From Gelatoporia subvermispora B (lineage: Eukaryota; Basidiomycota; Agaricomycetes; Polyporales; Gelatoporiaceae), in NCBI GenBank assembly GCA_000320605.2, contig KB445796.1, positions 442,916-506,915 of the forward strand: a stretch of DNA of 64,000 bases, read 5' to 3'. The notes beneath the pieces are model-generated. The model saw nothing but the letters and a program-made list of their open reading frames with translations, ran no database searches and had not been told where the DNA came from. This document shows, piece by piece, positions 11,781-23,636 of this stretch (the stretch's first letter is position 1; each line of letters opens with the position of its first letter). The position numbers and the translations under genes are program-made.

Positions 11781-14583
11781 TTCTAGTTTGGTGTTGGGTA
11801 GGTGGGCTTTGGACAGTTATTGTTCATACTGCAGTCCAGCTCCCCGCTACGGATAGTGTTTTGTATATAGAGCCTTTATGGAGGTCCATACATTTTCTTG
11901 CGGTGCGTCTGGTGTGTACATAGTGGACTTGCGAACTACAGGAGGATATATTTATGATACATATAATTAGTGCAACTATGTATGATCATGCAAACTACAA
12001 GTCGGAGGATCGACACAATTCGGCAGCAATACCGACGAACAGGGCCGCGAATCACTGTAACCAAGGGCGAGACTCTTGTATACAGGCCCACGATCTGCCT
12101 GGGCGATCGCTAGAAGCCAGCGTGTGTGGTGGAGCAAGTCAAGGGGAAAAACCTTGGGTCAAGATTCGCCGACCTCGGTGTCGCACTGTACCTGGCCAGA
12201 CCCACAGGTAGGCCTCATGGGACATCGAATGTGCCTAGGGCGAGTTATGCGGCCGAACGATTTGGGTATGTACCCCATTGCCAATTGCAAACAGATAGCT
12301 TTGTGGCGCTAGCCTATACCAGCCGCGACGTTGCGGACAGCCTGGACGTTCAACACCGTGCGGGCCGGACCGGTAGGCTTGGCGGTTAATCCGACGAACC
12401 ATAGAGAGTGGGGTATGGCGTACTAAGAGTGGCCCGTGACTCATGCTCCGCCGCAAGGCCTCAGTATGATCGCAATAACAGGACTCACCCTTCCCATCGG
12501 TTAATCGACGACAAATGTTTCTAAACACCCGCCCATAGGAGCGCAGATTGGAGTAGCGCTCCGAGGTCGAAAGCACTATATCACAGCGTGACCAAGACTC
12601 TGACTGATCTCTATTTAGATCCAATTGCCGCGCCCGATACAATGTCGTACCGCCAAGGTGAATCAGCAAGATCATATCCAACTTTACTTTCCAGCGTTTT
12701 CGGGCCTTGGCATGACTTAGACGCCTCCACGACGTGCGGCAGGGCAGAGCAGGAGAGACGCCTGAAGACGCTGGCGAGCCTCAAAAGGCAGGCAAAAGAC
12801 GTCAAAGTCAATTCGACATTTTCCCGATGTGCCGACCGATCCTATAGCGTTCATGGCACCTGCTCCGTACAATCGGCGCGCCAACGGTGATGCTTAGGAT
12901 ATCGCATAGAACGCTATGGTCATATACATGCTCGAAAACACGGCATCAATGCTTTTCCTGTTCAGACTGCACACGCAGACAGTGAATTTGGCGGCCACGC
13001 GATGGTCCGCCGCAGCTCGCATCAGCGCAGTCGCAAAGTTTCACAGTTCTGTAACCTACCCAGTTACGGAAAGCTGAATCCTAGTGCTGTTGTGCGCTTG
13101 AGACTAATAGACTGAAGATGCTTCGACACATGTTTCTTCAGAATCGGGGTATGAGTGCAATGGCTGTCACCGTATCAGCACCCGGTGGGCCTCACATGAT
13201 GACTGTCACTGCCGTGGAAGATTGTTGACAATACAGTCCATCCGTGGTGAGAGAAGCATACCGATGCTCTGATGAATGGATACAATATGCAATTGACACT
13301 GCACCTAATGATGTACTTACGATTTGAACACAGAAGCATTTCTTGATTGCGAACAAGAGCGCCCCAGGAAAGTAGGTCTTCGCGGATAGCCTCATTGTGC
13401 CCCATTCCAGTTTGCCGACAGCTTCCTAGAACTTGCCCAAGCCTCATGGGAGCTTGGGAAAGTAAAGATAGATTGCCAGTCCTGGAGCGGAGATCGCCTG
13501 TTCCCTGGGCGTGCCAAGCGACGGCCAAGTCGAATGCCGGCGTCTATTGTTTTGCGTATCGTCTTGGGAAGACAAGCAGAAAACAAAGACGTTAGATCGG
13601 CTTATCCGCACGTCGACGGTGCTTGTGCGCACGATAAGCAGTAAATCCCGAGGCAATCAGTGTACGCGAAATTGATACGAGGCGAGATGGGATTGATGTC
13701 GACAAATGGCGACATCTATGCGCTGCACGAACTTTGTACATGAGCTGAGCCATGCCTGGTGTCAGCAGTGTAGCCGCCACACCAAGCAGCAACGCCACCC
13801 GTGATAGAGGCCATTGTACACATGCCACTCACCTCGGAGGTCGTCGTCGGACGCAGAACAGTTGCGTGACATCCATGGCTTACTGAATCCTGCGTCGAGT
13901 TATCAGCAGTCCATGAGCTTCATCACTCACTGTCATGGCAGTTCTGTCAAACTTGACTAGGAGTTGCAAATGTACATCTCTCCATAGTTGTTGTCCACAC
14001 CTTCCAGAACGAACCATGAATCAAGCATGCGAGCTTGAGGTTTCGAATTCATGTTGGTATTCGCCTGGATACACTTTAACTGCCTTAAGCAACACTGGAG
14101 CGCACGGTGATTGCATCCCTCACGATTTGTTTATTGCACGTGTCTTCCAAGAGGCATTTTGGTTTGATCATCAGGCAAGCCCGATGACCTCTCGAAGTGC
14201 ATATGTACTTCGAACTGGCTCCATGAGATCATTCTTCTAGAGTCTGGACGTTCACATGGTCCCAAATACGTGACGCTGGATTTAGAATTCAGCCGAGTCG
14301 GCGAGCGGTTCTGTTGAATCGAAACAACTGTCTGAAGCAGTATCAAGTGCTCTTTCAAAAATTGCAATCGACGCATGGGAGACTGCGAGCTCGGAGTATG
14401 CGGGTCGGTGAAGAAGTTTCTCGACCTTTGGAGGAGTTGCCCGTTAGTGTCGAGCAAGATCGAAGTTGGATTATTCAAACCCCGACCATTAGTCAGCAAA
14501 GTTCAGCCACCTATATAGACTCCGGCGTCCATACGGTTTACCTATCCCTACCACCGTCTTGGTCTAGAATCTTCAGCTTCAGC
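11781..14583. other. Gene-poor interval before U2AF1
   Basis: About 2.8 kb. The first 200 bases look like a 3' UTR. No conserved protein is recognisable. On the minus strand between about 13.2 and 13.9 kb, short open pieces with hydrophobic stretches and splice-like sites occur (for example LLLGVAATLLTPGMAQLM, and a possible intron 13270-13322), and the peptide RYASLTTDG there resembles SYASLTMDG in the repeat near 3.1 kb. I could not build a full gene, so decayed membrane-protein sequence is a possibility only. Confidence 0.4.
14512..14518 (+). promoter_or_regulatory. TATA-like box of U2AF1
   Basis: TATATAG 66-72 bases before the U2AF1 ATG. Position fits a core promoter; function is inferred. 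Confidence 0.4.
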
Positions 14584-15435
14584 ATGGCCTCTCATCTGGT
14601 GAGTATACGTCTATTATGTTCCTAATCAGCAGATTTGTTGACCCCGTTACTAGGCCAACATCTTCGGTACTGAGCAGGACCGCGTGAACTGCTCTTTCTA
14701 CTACAAAGTAAGCGAACCTCATGTGGACCTGGAAGACTGGAACTAATTCGTGACCATAAGATTGGTGCATGCCGTCACGGCGACCGCTGCTCTCGTAAAC
14801 ATATCAAACCTGCGTTCTCGCAGACCATCTTACTGCCAAATGTCTACCACAACCCCGCTCACGACCCCGTATGCAAACTCACCGAGAAAGAACTGCAGGA
14901 GGGCTTTGACGCGGTCTACGAGGACCTGTACTGCGAGTTGGCGAAGTTTGGGCATCTTTTGGAGCTACACGTGAGTATCATCTGCTTGATCGACCACCTG
15001 TCTCTCAACTCGCTTCTTCAGGTATGCGACAACGTCGGTGACCACCTGATTGGCAACGTTTACGCCAGGTACGAGTGGGAAACCGAAGCTCAGGCTGCCG
15101 TCGACAATCTCAATGATCGGTGGTACGCTGGCCGGCCCCTCTACGCCGAACTCTCGCCCGTCACAGACTTCCGCGAGGCATGTTGCAGGCAGAACGAGAA
15201 CGGGGAGTGCAACCGAGGCGGCTTCTGCAACTTCATGCATCTGCGGCTCGCATCCAAGGAGCTCGTGTCCTCGCTGCGGCATGGTCAGCGTCTCGAGCGC
15301 CGCCTGCACCCACCGAAGACCGAAGGCGGAGGAGGTTGGGAACCGACCAAACGCGAGGGCGCGCGTGGACGCAGTGCGAGCCCGGCAAAACGTGGTCGCA
15401 ACGATGGCGAGGACCGCTGGACACGCAAGCATTGA
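14584..15435 (+). CDS. U2AF1: U2 snRNP auxiliary factor small subunit (U2AF35)
   Basis: Recognises the 3' splice-site AG with the large U2AF subunit and recruits U2 snRNP in the nucleus. Exons 14584-14598 (15 nt, MASHL only), 14654-14707, 14761-14970, 15022-15435; 230 aa. Domain order is complete: CCCH zinc finger 1 ([20 protein letters not shown]), UHM/RRM (about residues 40-145), CCCH zinc finger 2 (CCRQNENGECNRGGFCNFMH), and a short Arg-rich tail. Ser in HGDRCSR and Gln in CCRQ correspond to the human S34 and Q157 positions that contact RNA. It converges with ALG14 204 bp downstream. Confidence 0.97.
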
Positions 15436-15638
15436 GCAATAGTCATTATTGGGCTAAGGATATCCGTGAAGAGTGCTATCATTTTGTATCTATTTTCTGA
15501 CGCCGTCCACGGTGGTGTATGACAGGATTGTAAGACTCATGCATAGATGCATCCTGTGGCAGTGATAATCTATATATGTCATCTACTGGTAAGTGCTAGA
15601 CTCAAGTTCGTATGATTGGGGTGCTACCGCATGTGGGG

Positions 15639-16594
15639 TTATACTAGCCATCCCCGACATTCACCGCTTTTGCCGTCTTCCAAAATTTGTGGCCATTGCA
15701 CCACAAATCTGCGGACCGCTATATCAGCCATCGGTCGCAGGAGGACTGTATGATCGCTAACCTATCCACCAGTGGTCGAAGTAATTTTCCTGAGAGCGAT
15801 AACGACTTCACACGGGCGAATGACTCCACGTAAATCATCTTAGGCGATGGGAGGCCGAGGAACTGCATTGGATATACATGAGACGATACAAGTTTGTCAA
15901 TTCCTGCAGTACTCCTAAGGAGTGGCAGGGATTCTCGACATACCCGGTTCACGTACACGGCGGCACATAGAACGAAACATGTCCCGGGCCCATTCAGAAT
16001 GAGCACTTCTGGACATGGCATAGCCGATATCATCGGCCTGAGAGTTATATGAGACACGGCCGCGAGAAGTGACCGCGCAGCAGTCAATGGTGTTGTGAGG
16101 AGTGACTGGTGGACGTAGCGTGCTCGAGGAATTGTAATGACTGAATACGGAGGTTGGCGTGGGTCATGCTGAACGGTCGCACAGCTAGAAGTCTTAGACA
16201 TGTTCCAGTCGCATGTATCAAAATGGACAGACGTTTTGTGTGGGTGACTGCGCAGCCTTCAGCGATTCCAGAGCTATCGCCTTTCTCTCGCTGAGCGTGT
16301 CTCCGCAGCTGATAATGTACGTGCGGGGGTAATAGCGGGAAAAGTCGAGACCGCTCAATAGCAGTAATGCTTCGCTGGTGTGTCCTCCTGAATGCGCGGT
16401 ATAGGTTCGATTCGCATGGGCGTGAACGCGCCCGTGGACTCACCCGAGCCAAGGAATACAGTCAGACCGCAGCGGTCTGAATGTCGGCGGAGAAACTTCT
16501 CCTTCGTCCTGGATCTCGGAAGCACTGCCCATAGTCGCAGAACGAATATAACACCGGTTGCCAAAGCCACCGACCAAAGCGACACAGCAGTCAT
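15639..16594 (-). CDS. ALG14: ALG14, membrane anchor subunit of UDP-GlcNAc transferase
   Basis: With Alg13 this makes the enzyme adding the second GlcNAc to the dolichol-linked oligosaccharide on the cytosolic ER face. Exons 16594-16444, 16387-16233, 16168-15944, 15862-15762, 15708-15639; 233 aa. An N-terminal membrane helix (residues about 4-22) is followed by LTVFLGSGGHTSEALLLLSG, the nucleotide-sugar-transferase glycine loop joined across intron 1, then YYPRTYIISCGDTLSERKA, IPRARYVHQSLLTTPLTA, LNGPGTCFVLCAAVY, and IYVESFARVKSLSLSGKLL near the C-terminus. All are hallmark Alg14 blocks. No single reading frame spans the gene, so it is easily missed. Start ATG 16594 was chosen as the only ATG before the membrane helix. 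It diverges from APC8. Confidence 0.93.
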
Positions 16595-17011
16595 CTTCAA
16601 TCCCTGGATGTTATTCAGTTCCGGCTAACGAAAGCACTCCAGCCCCGCGTGGGTTCTACTTGCGTTCCAACCCTAGATCTTTGTGTGATCTAGACTGGTG
16701 TTGACTTGGATCCAGCAGAGACAATTCCGAGTGAGTTGTAAGAAACGATAGGTCAAGGAAATGAACTAGCCACCGACGTAATGGATGAGAGGGAACATGC
16801 GCTGCCCAGTGAGCGCTGGTCGGTGGCAGTTACCTTTTCAGGACAATTCGGTCGAGGTCGCAGTGTGTGCGACTCAACTTCGCGAATGAGACAGCATCCT
16901 GCGCATTGCCTTGTGAATCCCATCCCACTTTAGAGTTCACGCTCCAAGTCGAAACGAATTGCTTGAGAAATACTGGATGGTCCTCAGCTGAATATCATAT
17001 CTAAGCTCAAA
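16595..17011. promoter_or_regulatory. Divergent promoter, ALG14 / APC8
   Basis: 417 bp between the two start codons transcribed outward. I saw no clear TATA box or other defined element. Confidence 0.5.
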
Positions 17012-19630
17012 ATGGCTCTCCCTGTGGACGGCGACATAGTGGCGGCGCTGCGGGACGCGGTACGCGACTGCTCTGATAGAGGCCTGTCATACGCGTCGAA
17101 ATGGTGCGTAAGCGCGAATCCCAAGGATCTCGTCCTCTTGACTAGTCTTCAGGGCCTCCGAATTACTTCTGGCATTGCCAGCCTCCAGACGGCAGTCCCA
17201 ACCGCACGCGGTAGAACCTCTGTTCGAGACAACCACACCTGCACGGCCGCGTTCTCCCCATTCAGTGACGTTCACATCTCGTACCCCGGGTGCTGCGTCA
17301 ACGAGTACCATAACTCAGCCACGCTACAAACATGCACCGCCTATGCTATCGCAGGATCCAATCATTCAGAAGCAGGAGCTAGACTGGGAAGCTGAGGACG
17401 AGGACTTCGTCCGCACGGCGCGATCGTTCATTGAGACACGGGAATTCCTACGCGCCGTACACTGGCTTCAACCATGCAAGAGCTCGAAGGCACGATTTCT
17501 TAGCATCTACAGCCAATATCTGGTAGCTTTCCTTCACCGTTGACACACATGCTGGGTAATCTAATATCTCTCAAGGCCAGCGAGAAGAAGGCGCTGAGAG
17601 ATTGGTACAAGCTTGATAGTGGGCCTCACTTCCGTCGGAGTCTTTGCCTAACCTCAACCTCAGGGCCACACAGACACACGGCAGCAACCTGCTGTCCCCG
17701 TTAACGCATCTCTCCTGGACCTGCTGGACATAGTGAAACACGCCACGGATCCGTGGCTGCTATTTTTGTACGCCGGTATTACTCAGACCAAGGGTGAACG
17801 TTAATCAACGGCGCCACAGGAAGGCCCTCTTTCTTCGCCGCCTGTCCCGGCGCGAGGAAGCAATAGAGAGCGCCTTGCTGTCCATTGCAGGATACCCATG
17901 GAACTGGTCTATCTGGATGGTGCTTGGCGAGTGTTTGGGCGATGGCGAAGAGGTAAACTTTGTAATTTACTGGTCCCCCGACTCCGAGCTCCTCCTGACA
18001 GGACCCCAGTTATCCTCGCTTCTGCCGTTGCTGCCGCTCCCACCCACCCATCCGTTGGTCCAATTGTTCCAAATCAAAACTCTGAACAGCCTCAATAGCC
18101 CGACAGACAACGAACTTGGCCTCTGTGACCGGTTGCTTGCCGAGGATTCCTTTCCCAGAAGTCTATGGATAATGTCTCTCCGCGCCTGTGTCCTGTATTA
18201 TCTACATGGTGCGTCGGACCACGGGATCCAATCTCTCCCCATCTTCTGATTGTGCATTGTTTATGGCGTCTAGATTTCGGCCAGGCTGAAGTGCAGTTCA
18301 AGAAAATTCTGGCAATTGACCCTTACCGGATAGATGACATCGATATCTACTCAAATATCCTCTACGTGACCGAAAACAGCCTCCTTCTATCTAAACTTGC
18401 ACATGACTTCCTGGCACTAGACAAAGACCGTCCAGAAGTTTGCTGCCTTGTCGGTACGTGCCTCATGGTCTGCACGAGTGTGATGTGTCTATTCTCCTAT
18501 TCGGCACCTCATCACGCCGTATATGTAGGGAATTACTACTCATTGCGAACAGAACATGAGAAAGCCATCAAGTACTTCAGACGCGCAACGCAACTGGATC
18601 GGACGTATCTGTCAGCCTGGACACTGATGGGCCACGAGTATGTGGAACTGAAGAACTCTCATGCAGCAATCGAAGCGTACAGAAAAGCTGTCGGTGTGTC
18701 TGATAGTGTCGCCGGAGGTTCTCTTCTCTTATAAGCGCTCATGATTGTGCCTTCGCGCTTCTAGACGTGAACCGCAAGGATTACAGGGCCTGGTACGGGC
18801 TCGGTCAAGCATACGAACTTCTGAGCATGCATGAATATGCGCTGCATTACTATCAACGTGCAACAGCATTGCGGTGAGTTGTATCGGCTATTGGTGATTG
18901 CTCGACATTGACAGCAAATCTCACTGATCCGATGTGCCCCCGCAGTCCGTATGACGTGCGTATCTGGCAAGCACAAGCCATCTGCTACGAGGAAATGCGA
19001 CAGTGAGTTTGCCGGACTGCGCTCTAGCTCCGCTCGTCTCACGCAGTTTTGCGCAACGGCAGGACACGGGAAGCCATAGAGTGTCTCAAACGAGCGCTGA
19101 TTGGTGCGGACTCTCGCGAGACGACCATACACCTCAAGCTTGCGCGCCTGTACGCCGATCTAGAGGAGCATGACGAATGTGCTGCCTATCACCAGCGCGT
19201 CATCGAGGTATGCAGGGCAGACAGTGAGTATTCTTCCCGCGGCCCCGACACTTCCCGACACCTCAGTTCCCGCCTTCCATTCTACAACATGCCTTGCCCG
19301 TCATATATTCAAATCTTCCCCGTTTGATTGGCCTTGCGGAGTCTATGCTGCTTGTATATCCTGCCGCATGAGTCGCTAAGCTGATATATTCATGTCTCGC
19401 CAGACAAGCCCGTGACGGAATATGCTAAATCCGCCCTGCAAGTCGCCCGCTATCATTTCCAGTACGGTGGCGGTGACCTGCAGCTAGCGAAGCAATATCT
19501 CGAAACGATCGCTTCGAGCAATGCAGAGGAGGTCGGTTTTGCGACAGACTTGCTTAAACGCTTGCGGGCGCACTTAGCACGTATGGAGGCGCAGAAATTG
19601 TCAGCGGGAGCAGACGTCGAAGGGAAGTAA
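17012..19630 (+). CDS. CDC23: Anaphase-promoting complex subunit 8 (Cdc23), TPR protein
   Basis: Scaffold TPR subunit of the APC/C ubiquitin ligase. Twelve exons: 17012-17103, 17153-17522, 17576-17618, 17674-17767, 17820-17952, 18010-18208, 18274-18453, 18529-18693, 18765-18873, 18946-19002, 19063-19223, 19404-19630; 609 aa, normal for the family. The N-terminus [13 protein letters not shown], then [34 protein letters not shown] and [20 protein letters not shown] are Cdc23 landmarks. TPR repeats run through [40 protein letters not shown], and a last helical pair ending near residue 600. Intron 17953-18009 is 57 nt, stop-free and in frame; splicing restores GDGEELSSLLPL. Intron 19224-19403 (180 nt) is unusually long here. 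Confidence 0.96.
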
Positions 19631-20013
19631 GATATGGTGGAATCGGACTGTTCTGTCTCATCTGTTCTGCCCGGGCTTACTCTTGCAATTCGGCCACCTG
19701 GAGATGGACCGTGACACGCCAACAAACATATTATTACCCGTCCTGAAATTTTACTCTGTATTTCAAACATCAGAATCGCTGTCAAGCGATCAGTCAGACA
19801 CAGAAGTATACTCACGCTACCCGGGCTGACCTTGATACGGTGACATTGTCAAGCGAGACCATTGTGGCCCTGGACGCAGGCAGAGGCAGCGCGTCCGGCC
19901 ACCGCGCCGCCTCTCGCCGCCTCCCCTAAAGCGGACAGACGGGCGCTATTCTCGCGGTCACGAGTGAGCAGACAGCGTCAAACGAAACAAAACAACAGTC
20001 GCCTACGGCTGAG
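19631..20013. other. Intergenic, APC8 to GLTSCR1-domain gene
   Basis: 383 bp between two genes on the same strand. It holds the APC8 3' UTR and the next promoter; no clear element stands out. Confidence 0.4.
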
Positions 20014-21805
20014 ATGTCGAAAATCCCAAACTCGCCATTCACCCCTTCTACGTCCTTCCAATCGCCAGTGCTCGCCGATAGCGAAAGCGCAGCGGATATC
20101 AAGACTAATGGCTCCGCCGCTGTCACCCCCGCCCCCGCGACGCCCGCAACCCAGGCGGCGTCCATAGGTCCAGAACTCACTACACCCGCCCAAAGTGCTG
20201 CGATTGAGCAACGGAGTGCGCGGCCAACCAATGCGGCAGACATAGAAGCCGCTGCTGTACGTGCGCGCAAGTTGGCCGCGGCGAAAGGACGCAGTGCGGA
20301 AGAGACAGGGATAATGCTGCAGACAGCCACACGGTACGTCACTCCCTTCTGCTTCGTCCCCTCTTACTCTGTGCTCATTTTGGGTGGGTTTACGGGGTAG
20401 ATTCGCCGCTCGCTTATCTCAAGACCATACTGCGGTATTGCAACCGGACGTGGACTTGCCGTTCGTCGATGCGGAAGATGCTGTGAAGCGACTGCTGCCG
20501 TATCATGTCTTTCAGCAGCCGAAGGACGACCTTAGGACGCATCTCGACAGTTTTTCTACTTCAGCGACGCGGAAGGGTAAGAGGAAAGCGACTGAGGAAG
20601 AGTTGTTGCGTGAGGAAATAGCAGGTAAGCAGTGTCCTCAAGTGTGACTGCTACTGTCTCCTCAAATGTTCCACGCAGAAACGAAGCTGGCGCTAGAATG
20701 CTGGCGCCGACGAAAAGCTCTTGAGGACCGTTTCAAGCGTACACGCATTCGGTCTGGCACAGTGAGACTTTGTTTCCCATCTCGGGTCTGGTTATATCTG
20801 ACAACGCCCCATATTCGTGTGCAGCGGCCATGCTTCGATGATCAAGCGTATGCGCTTTCTAGCGCGATACTGGAGAGTGAACGTACCGAGTCGACGATGC
20901 TAAATACGGAATTACGGAATGCACGGAGTGAGCTGGACAAACTCGAGCGCGAAAAGAAAGCATCAGCGCCCCCTCCTACACCTTCCACGCCTGCCACACC
21001 CGCCCGCCCGACTCCGCCAGCATACTATGCCCAACCTGCGGCGCCCGCTTCGGCGTACTCGGGTGCTTATCGTGGATACGCATATCCCTACGGCACATAC
21101 GGCACATCCCAATACACATATAACCCCGCACATTACGACCCGAATACGGCTTATGCTTCAACGTCATATGCGACCTCCGCACATCCTAACCCGTATGCAG
21201 CGACGGCATATCCATCTGTGACACCGACACAACCTTATCCCATTCCTGCTGCCGCTCAAACGGCCGCTGCAGGAACTGCGTCTACTGCTGCAACAACGTC
21301 GGTGCAAGCACAACAGACGCCACAAACGCCAGTTCAGTCGTCACACCCAATTACTCCCGTTGCACGAACAAGTGCTATTCCGGTACAGCTACCTGCTACT
21401 TCGATGTCTGCTCTGGCTGCCCTCGGTATTACACCAGTCCCGACAGCCTCGCTTCCGCCGCCTGACAAGCCGCAACCTGCCGCAGTACTGAAGGGTACCA
21501 GCCATAACGGTACAATCCTCAACCTGGAGATCAATGTGGGGTCTCTGCAGCAGGCGCAGATGAGCGGGCTGGCGCTTGTTCTCAATGCTCTTACCGCCAG
21601 AGGTGTCACTGTAGACGGTACGGCGGCGTCCACTCCCACTTCTGGTGCCGCCACATCTCCGCCGAGCAGCACAAATGTAGCTAGTGTGGCGGGTACTCCG
21701 CCTGCTTCCAGTAGCAACGGCACTGGCACTGGCACCGCGACAAATTCGACTTCGAGTACGACACGGACACCAGCCGGCACTTCGGCTGCCAGCACGAACA
21801 GCTAA
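20014..21805 (+). CDS. GLTSCR1/BICRA-domain protein, likely chromatin-remodelling subunit
   Basis: Exons 20014-20333, 20401-20624, 20679-20761, 20825-21805; 535 aa. Residues about 105-240 carry the GLTSCR1 conserved region: an HTAVLQPDVDLPFVDAEDAV block, RLLPYHVFQQPKDD, then helices with LALECWRRRKALEDRFKR. In animals this domain (BICRA/BICRAL) marks the non-canonical BAF remodeller, where it binds the ATPase; fungal proteins with it are presumed SWI/SNF-associated. The domain is followed by a coiled coil (ILESERTESTMLNTELRNAR) and a long Ala/Pro/Thr/Tyr-rich disordered tail with AYRGYAYPYGTYGTSQYTY. Intron 20762-20824 is 63 nt, stop-free and in frame, and could be retained. Domain recognition is from memory of the family pattern, not a search. 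Confidence 0.75.
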
Positions 21806-22322
21806 ACTACACCTGCCGTGGACTTGTCGGCGACGTCGGCGAACAGGGAAGGTTAATGGACGGATAGTGGATGATGCTATGTGTTGTATAACATTCTGCA
21901 GCCAATTTCAAAGACATCACCAACACTCGCGCGTCTGTCTGCGGGGTGACGGTTACGTACCGAGTGTGGTATGACGCTGCTCGTACACACGACAGCATAC
22001 GACATGGAAGATGGAAGCCGTCGCGTAGCTGGTCGGTCCTCCGCTCGAGGACGGTGCCGACGGCCATCGTGGTGACAAGGCATGTCAGTGCTGGCGGCTG
22101 CTGGGGATTTGTTGCGGCTGATGTCACCGTGCGACCGGAGACGGAGATAAAGGATCGAGGAGCCATCGAGGGTGCAAACTTACGTTCATAAAGAATTTCC
22201 TTTTCGAGCGCAAGGTGCTGGTTTTCAGCGGCGCGCCACCTGTGACGCCACAGTCGCCGCTCATTTTTGCTCTCCGCCCGCCTTCGCTGGTTCGCCCCAT
22301 CGCCTACATCGGCCCTCGCGTC

Positions 22323-22349
22323 GAGCTCATCGTCAACAACGATGAGCTC
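22323..22349. repeat. Perfect 11-bp inverted repeat with 5-base loop
   Basis: Arms GAGCTCATCGT and ACGATGAGCTC around the loop CAACA. It lies about 215 bp upstream of the TATA box of F-box-like gene 1. It could be a binding site for a dimeric factor or a chance hairpin. Confidence 0.7.
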
Positions 22350-22557
22350 CACGTCTCCTCACTCGTAGTCGCCGTTCCTCTGCTCGCTTTGTCGCTGCCG
22401 CGATGTGTCTCGCCAGCCGGCGGGAACCCACCGGCTATGCTGATGTGGCGCTTACTCAATCTTGCCGAGCGTGGTCGCCGACGATGACTGCACGATGGCA
22501 CCCTAAAAAATCCATGCAAGTACTCCACTACGAAGTCAAACCTTCCGACACCACCAA

Positions 22558-22571
22558 GGGCAGTATATAAG
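22558..22571 (+). promoter_or_regulatory. Extended TATA element of F-box-like gene 1
   Basis: GGGCAGTATATAAG, with the TATA core at 22564. The same 14 bases occur at 45351-45364 before the other F-box-like gene. The distance to the ATG is about 158 bp here. Confidence 0.6.
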
Positions 22572-22721
22572 CTCGCAGGAGCGCCGTTATGGCCGCTCCA
22601 CGAGCACGGATACCTCTACGCGACAACTCTTGCGATACCAGACCCGCAAACGATACCTGTCCTCTACCACTCTATACCACAACCGGAGAGACTTAGAACG
22701 TTGACCAACTACCTAGCCAAC

Positions 22722-23636
22722 ATGTCGTCAACAGAGCACGCACCACTTGTCTTCTCCTCTTTACCTATAGAGCTTGTGCGCGACATATTCGAACACGCTG
22801 CATTCTCCGATCGCGCATCCGCGCGTTCGCTCTCCCTTGTCTCCTCTGCTGTACGGCGTTGGACAGACCCCGCACTCTTCCACACCGTCGTGCTCCCCTC
22901 AACGCGCTCTCTCCGCGCCTTCATTACAGCGCTCGCCGCGCGCCCCGCCGAATTCGCCGCGCAGCGCGTCAAGCACCTCGGCATCTTCGCGCTTGGGCCC
23001 GCGCAGAGCATTGACCAGGTTCTCACAGCATGTGCGGGCGTCCAGAGCCTTGCGTGCGGATTCTCGCTCCCACGTTATAAGGACGTCAAGGGATGCCCAA
23101 CCATACAGGCGTTCGACGCCCCGCGCGAGCAGCACCTCCTGGGTGCGGCCAGTCGCGACGGCTGGGACGCCGCGCTCGTCGGGCCCTCTGTCACGCACCT
23201 GCGTGTGCATCTGTCCTCCATCCTGAACGACGGGTCTGAGCGGGACCGCTGGGACCGCTTCGCGCAGCTCCCGAACCTCACGCACCTTGCGGTCGTCTAC
23301 CGGCCCTCCGCGGACAAGACGCCCGCTGCACTTTTCTCCGACATCAAGCACCTCCTCTCCCCGCAAGTCTCGGACACGGGCAGCGCCCCGTCCAAGTTCC
23401 AGCTCATCCTCATTCAAGTCCTTGGCACCGATTCCGGAGCTTTCCCCGCAGACAAGGCTATCGCAGAAATCAACTCTACTGCCGAGGCCACAGGGAGCAA
23501 TGCCCTGCGCATTGTCGCCGAGCGCGCTCCGATGTCTGCTGCACGTCAGTGGGAGGACTCGGTGAGGAGTGGACGTGGTGTTTGGGAGAAAGGGGAGGAG
23601 ATCGTGAAGGCTAGATTCGTGGCTGTCAAGCACTGA
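22722..23636 (+). CDS. F-box-like protein 1 (304 aa)
   Basis: Intronless. Start is taken at ATG 22722 (MSSTEHAPL), because the upstream in-frame codon is TTG. Residues about 14-55, FSSLPIELVRDIFEHAAFSD followed by LSLVSSAVRRWTDPALFHTV, fit the F-box-like pattern (LP.EL...IF...L.L.S..V..W..P.L) of the large Agaricomycete families. The rest resembles the leucine-containing partner region of those families (VKHLGIFALGP, LTHLAVVYRPS). F-box proteins recruit substrates to SCF ubiquitin ligases; the target is unknown. It has a TATA box and GC-rich codon use. It ends 433 bp from the convergent Zn2Cys6 gene. Confidence 0.6.
   Translation: MSSTEHAPLVFSSLPIELVRDIFEHAAFSDRASARSLSLVSSAVRRWTDPALFHTVVLPSTRSLRAFITALAARPAEFAAQRVKHLGIFALGPAQSIDQVLTACAGVQSLACGFSLPRYKDVKGCPTIQAFDAPREQHLLGAASRDGWDAALVGPSVTHLRVHLSSILNDGSERDRWDRFAQLPNLTHLAVVYRPSADKTPAALFSDIKHLLSPQVSDTGSAPSKFQLILIQVLGTDSGAFPADKAIAEINSTAEATGSNALRIVAERAPMSAARQWEDSVRSGRGVWEKGEEIVKARFVAVKH

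Larger units (their letters stand above)
21806..22721. other. Intergenic, upstream of F-box-like gene 1
   Basis: 0.9 kb. It contains the 3' UTR of the preceding gene, a perfect short hairpin (22323-22349) and the TATA block at 22558-22571. No conserved ORF was found. Confidence 0.45.

Noticed and set aside
12126..12389. Plus-strand frame of 87 codons in the 12-kb gap.
   Set aside because: No family match, overlaps other frames of equal length, and has no promoter or splice support.
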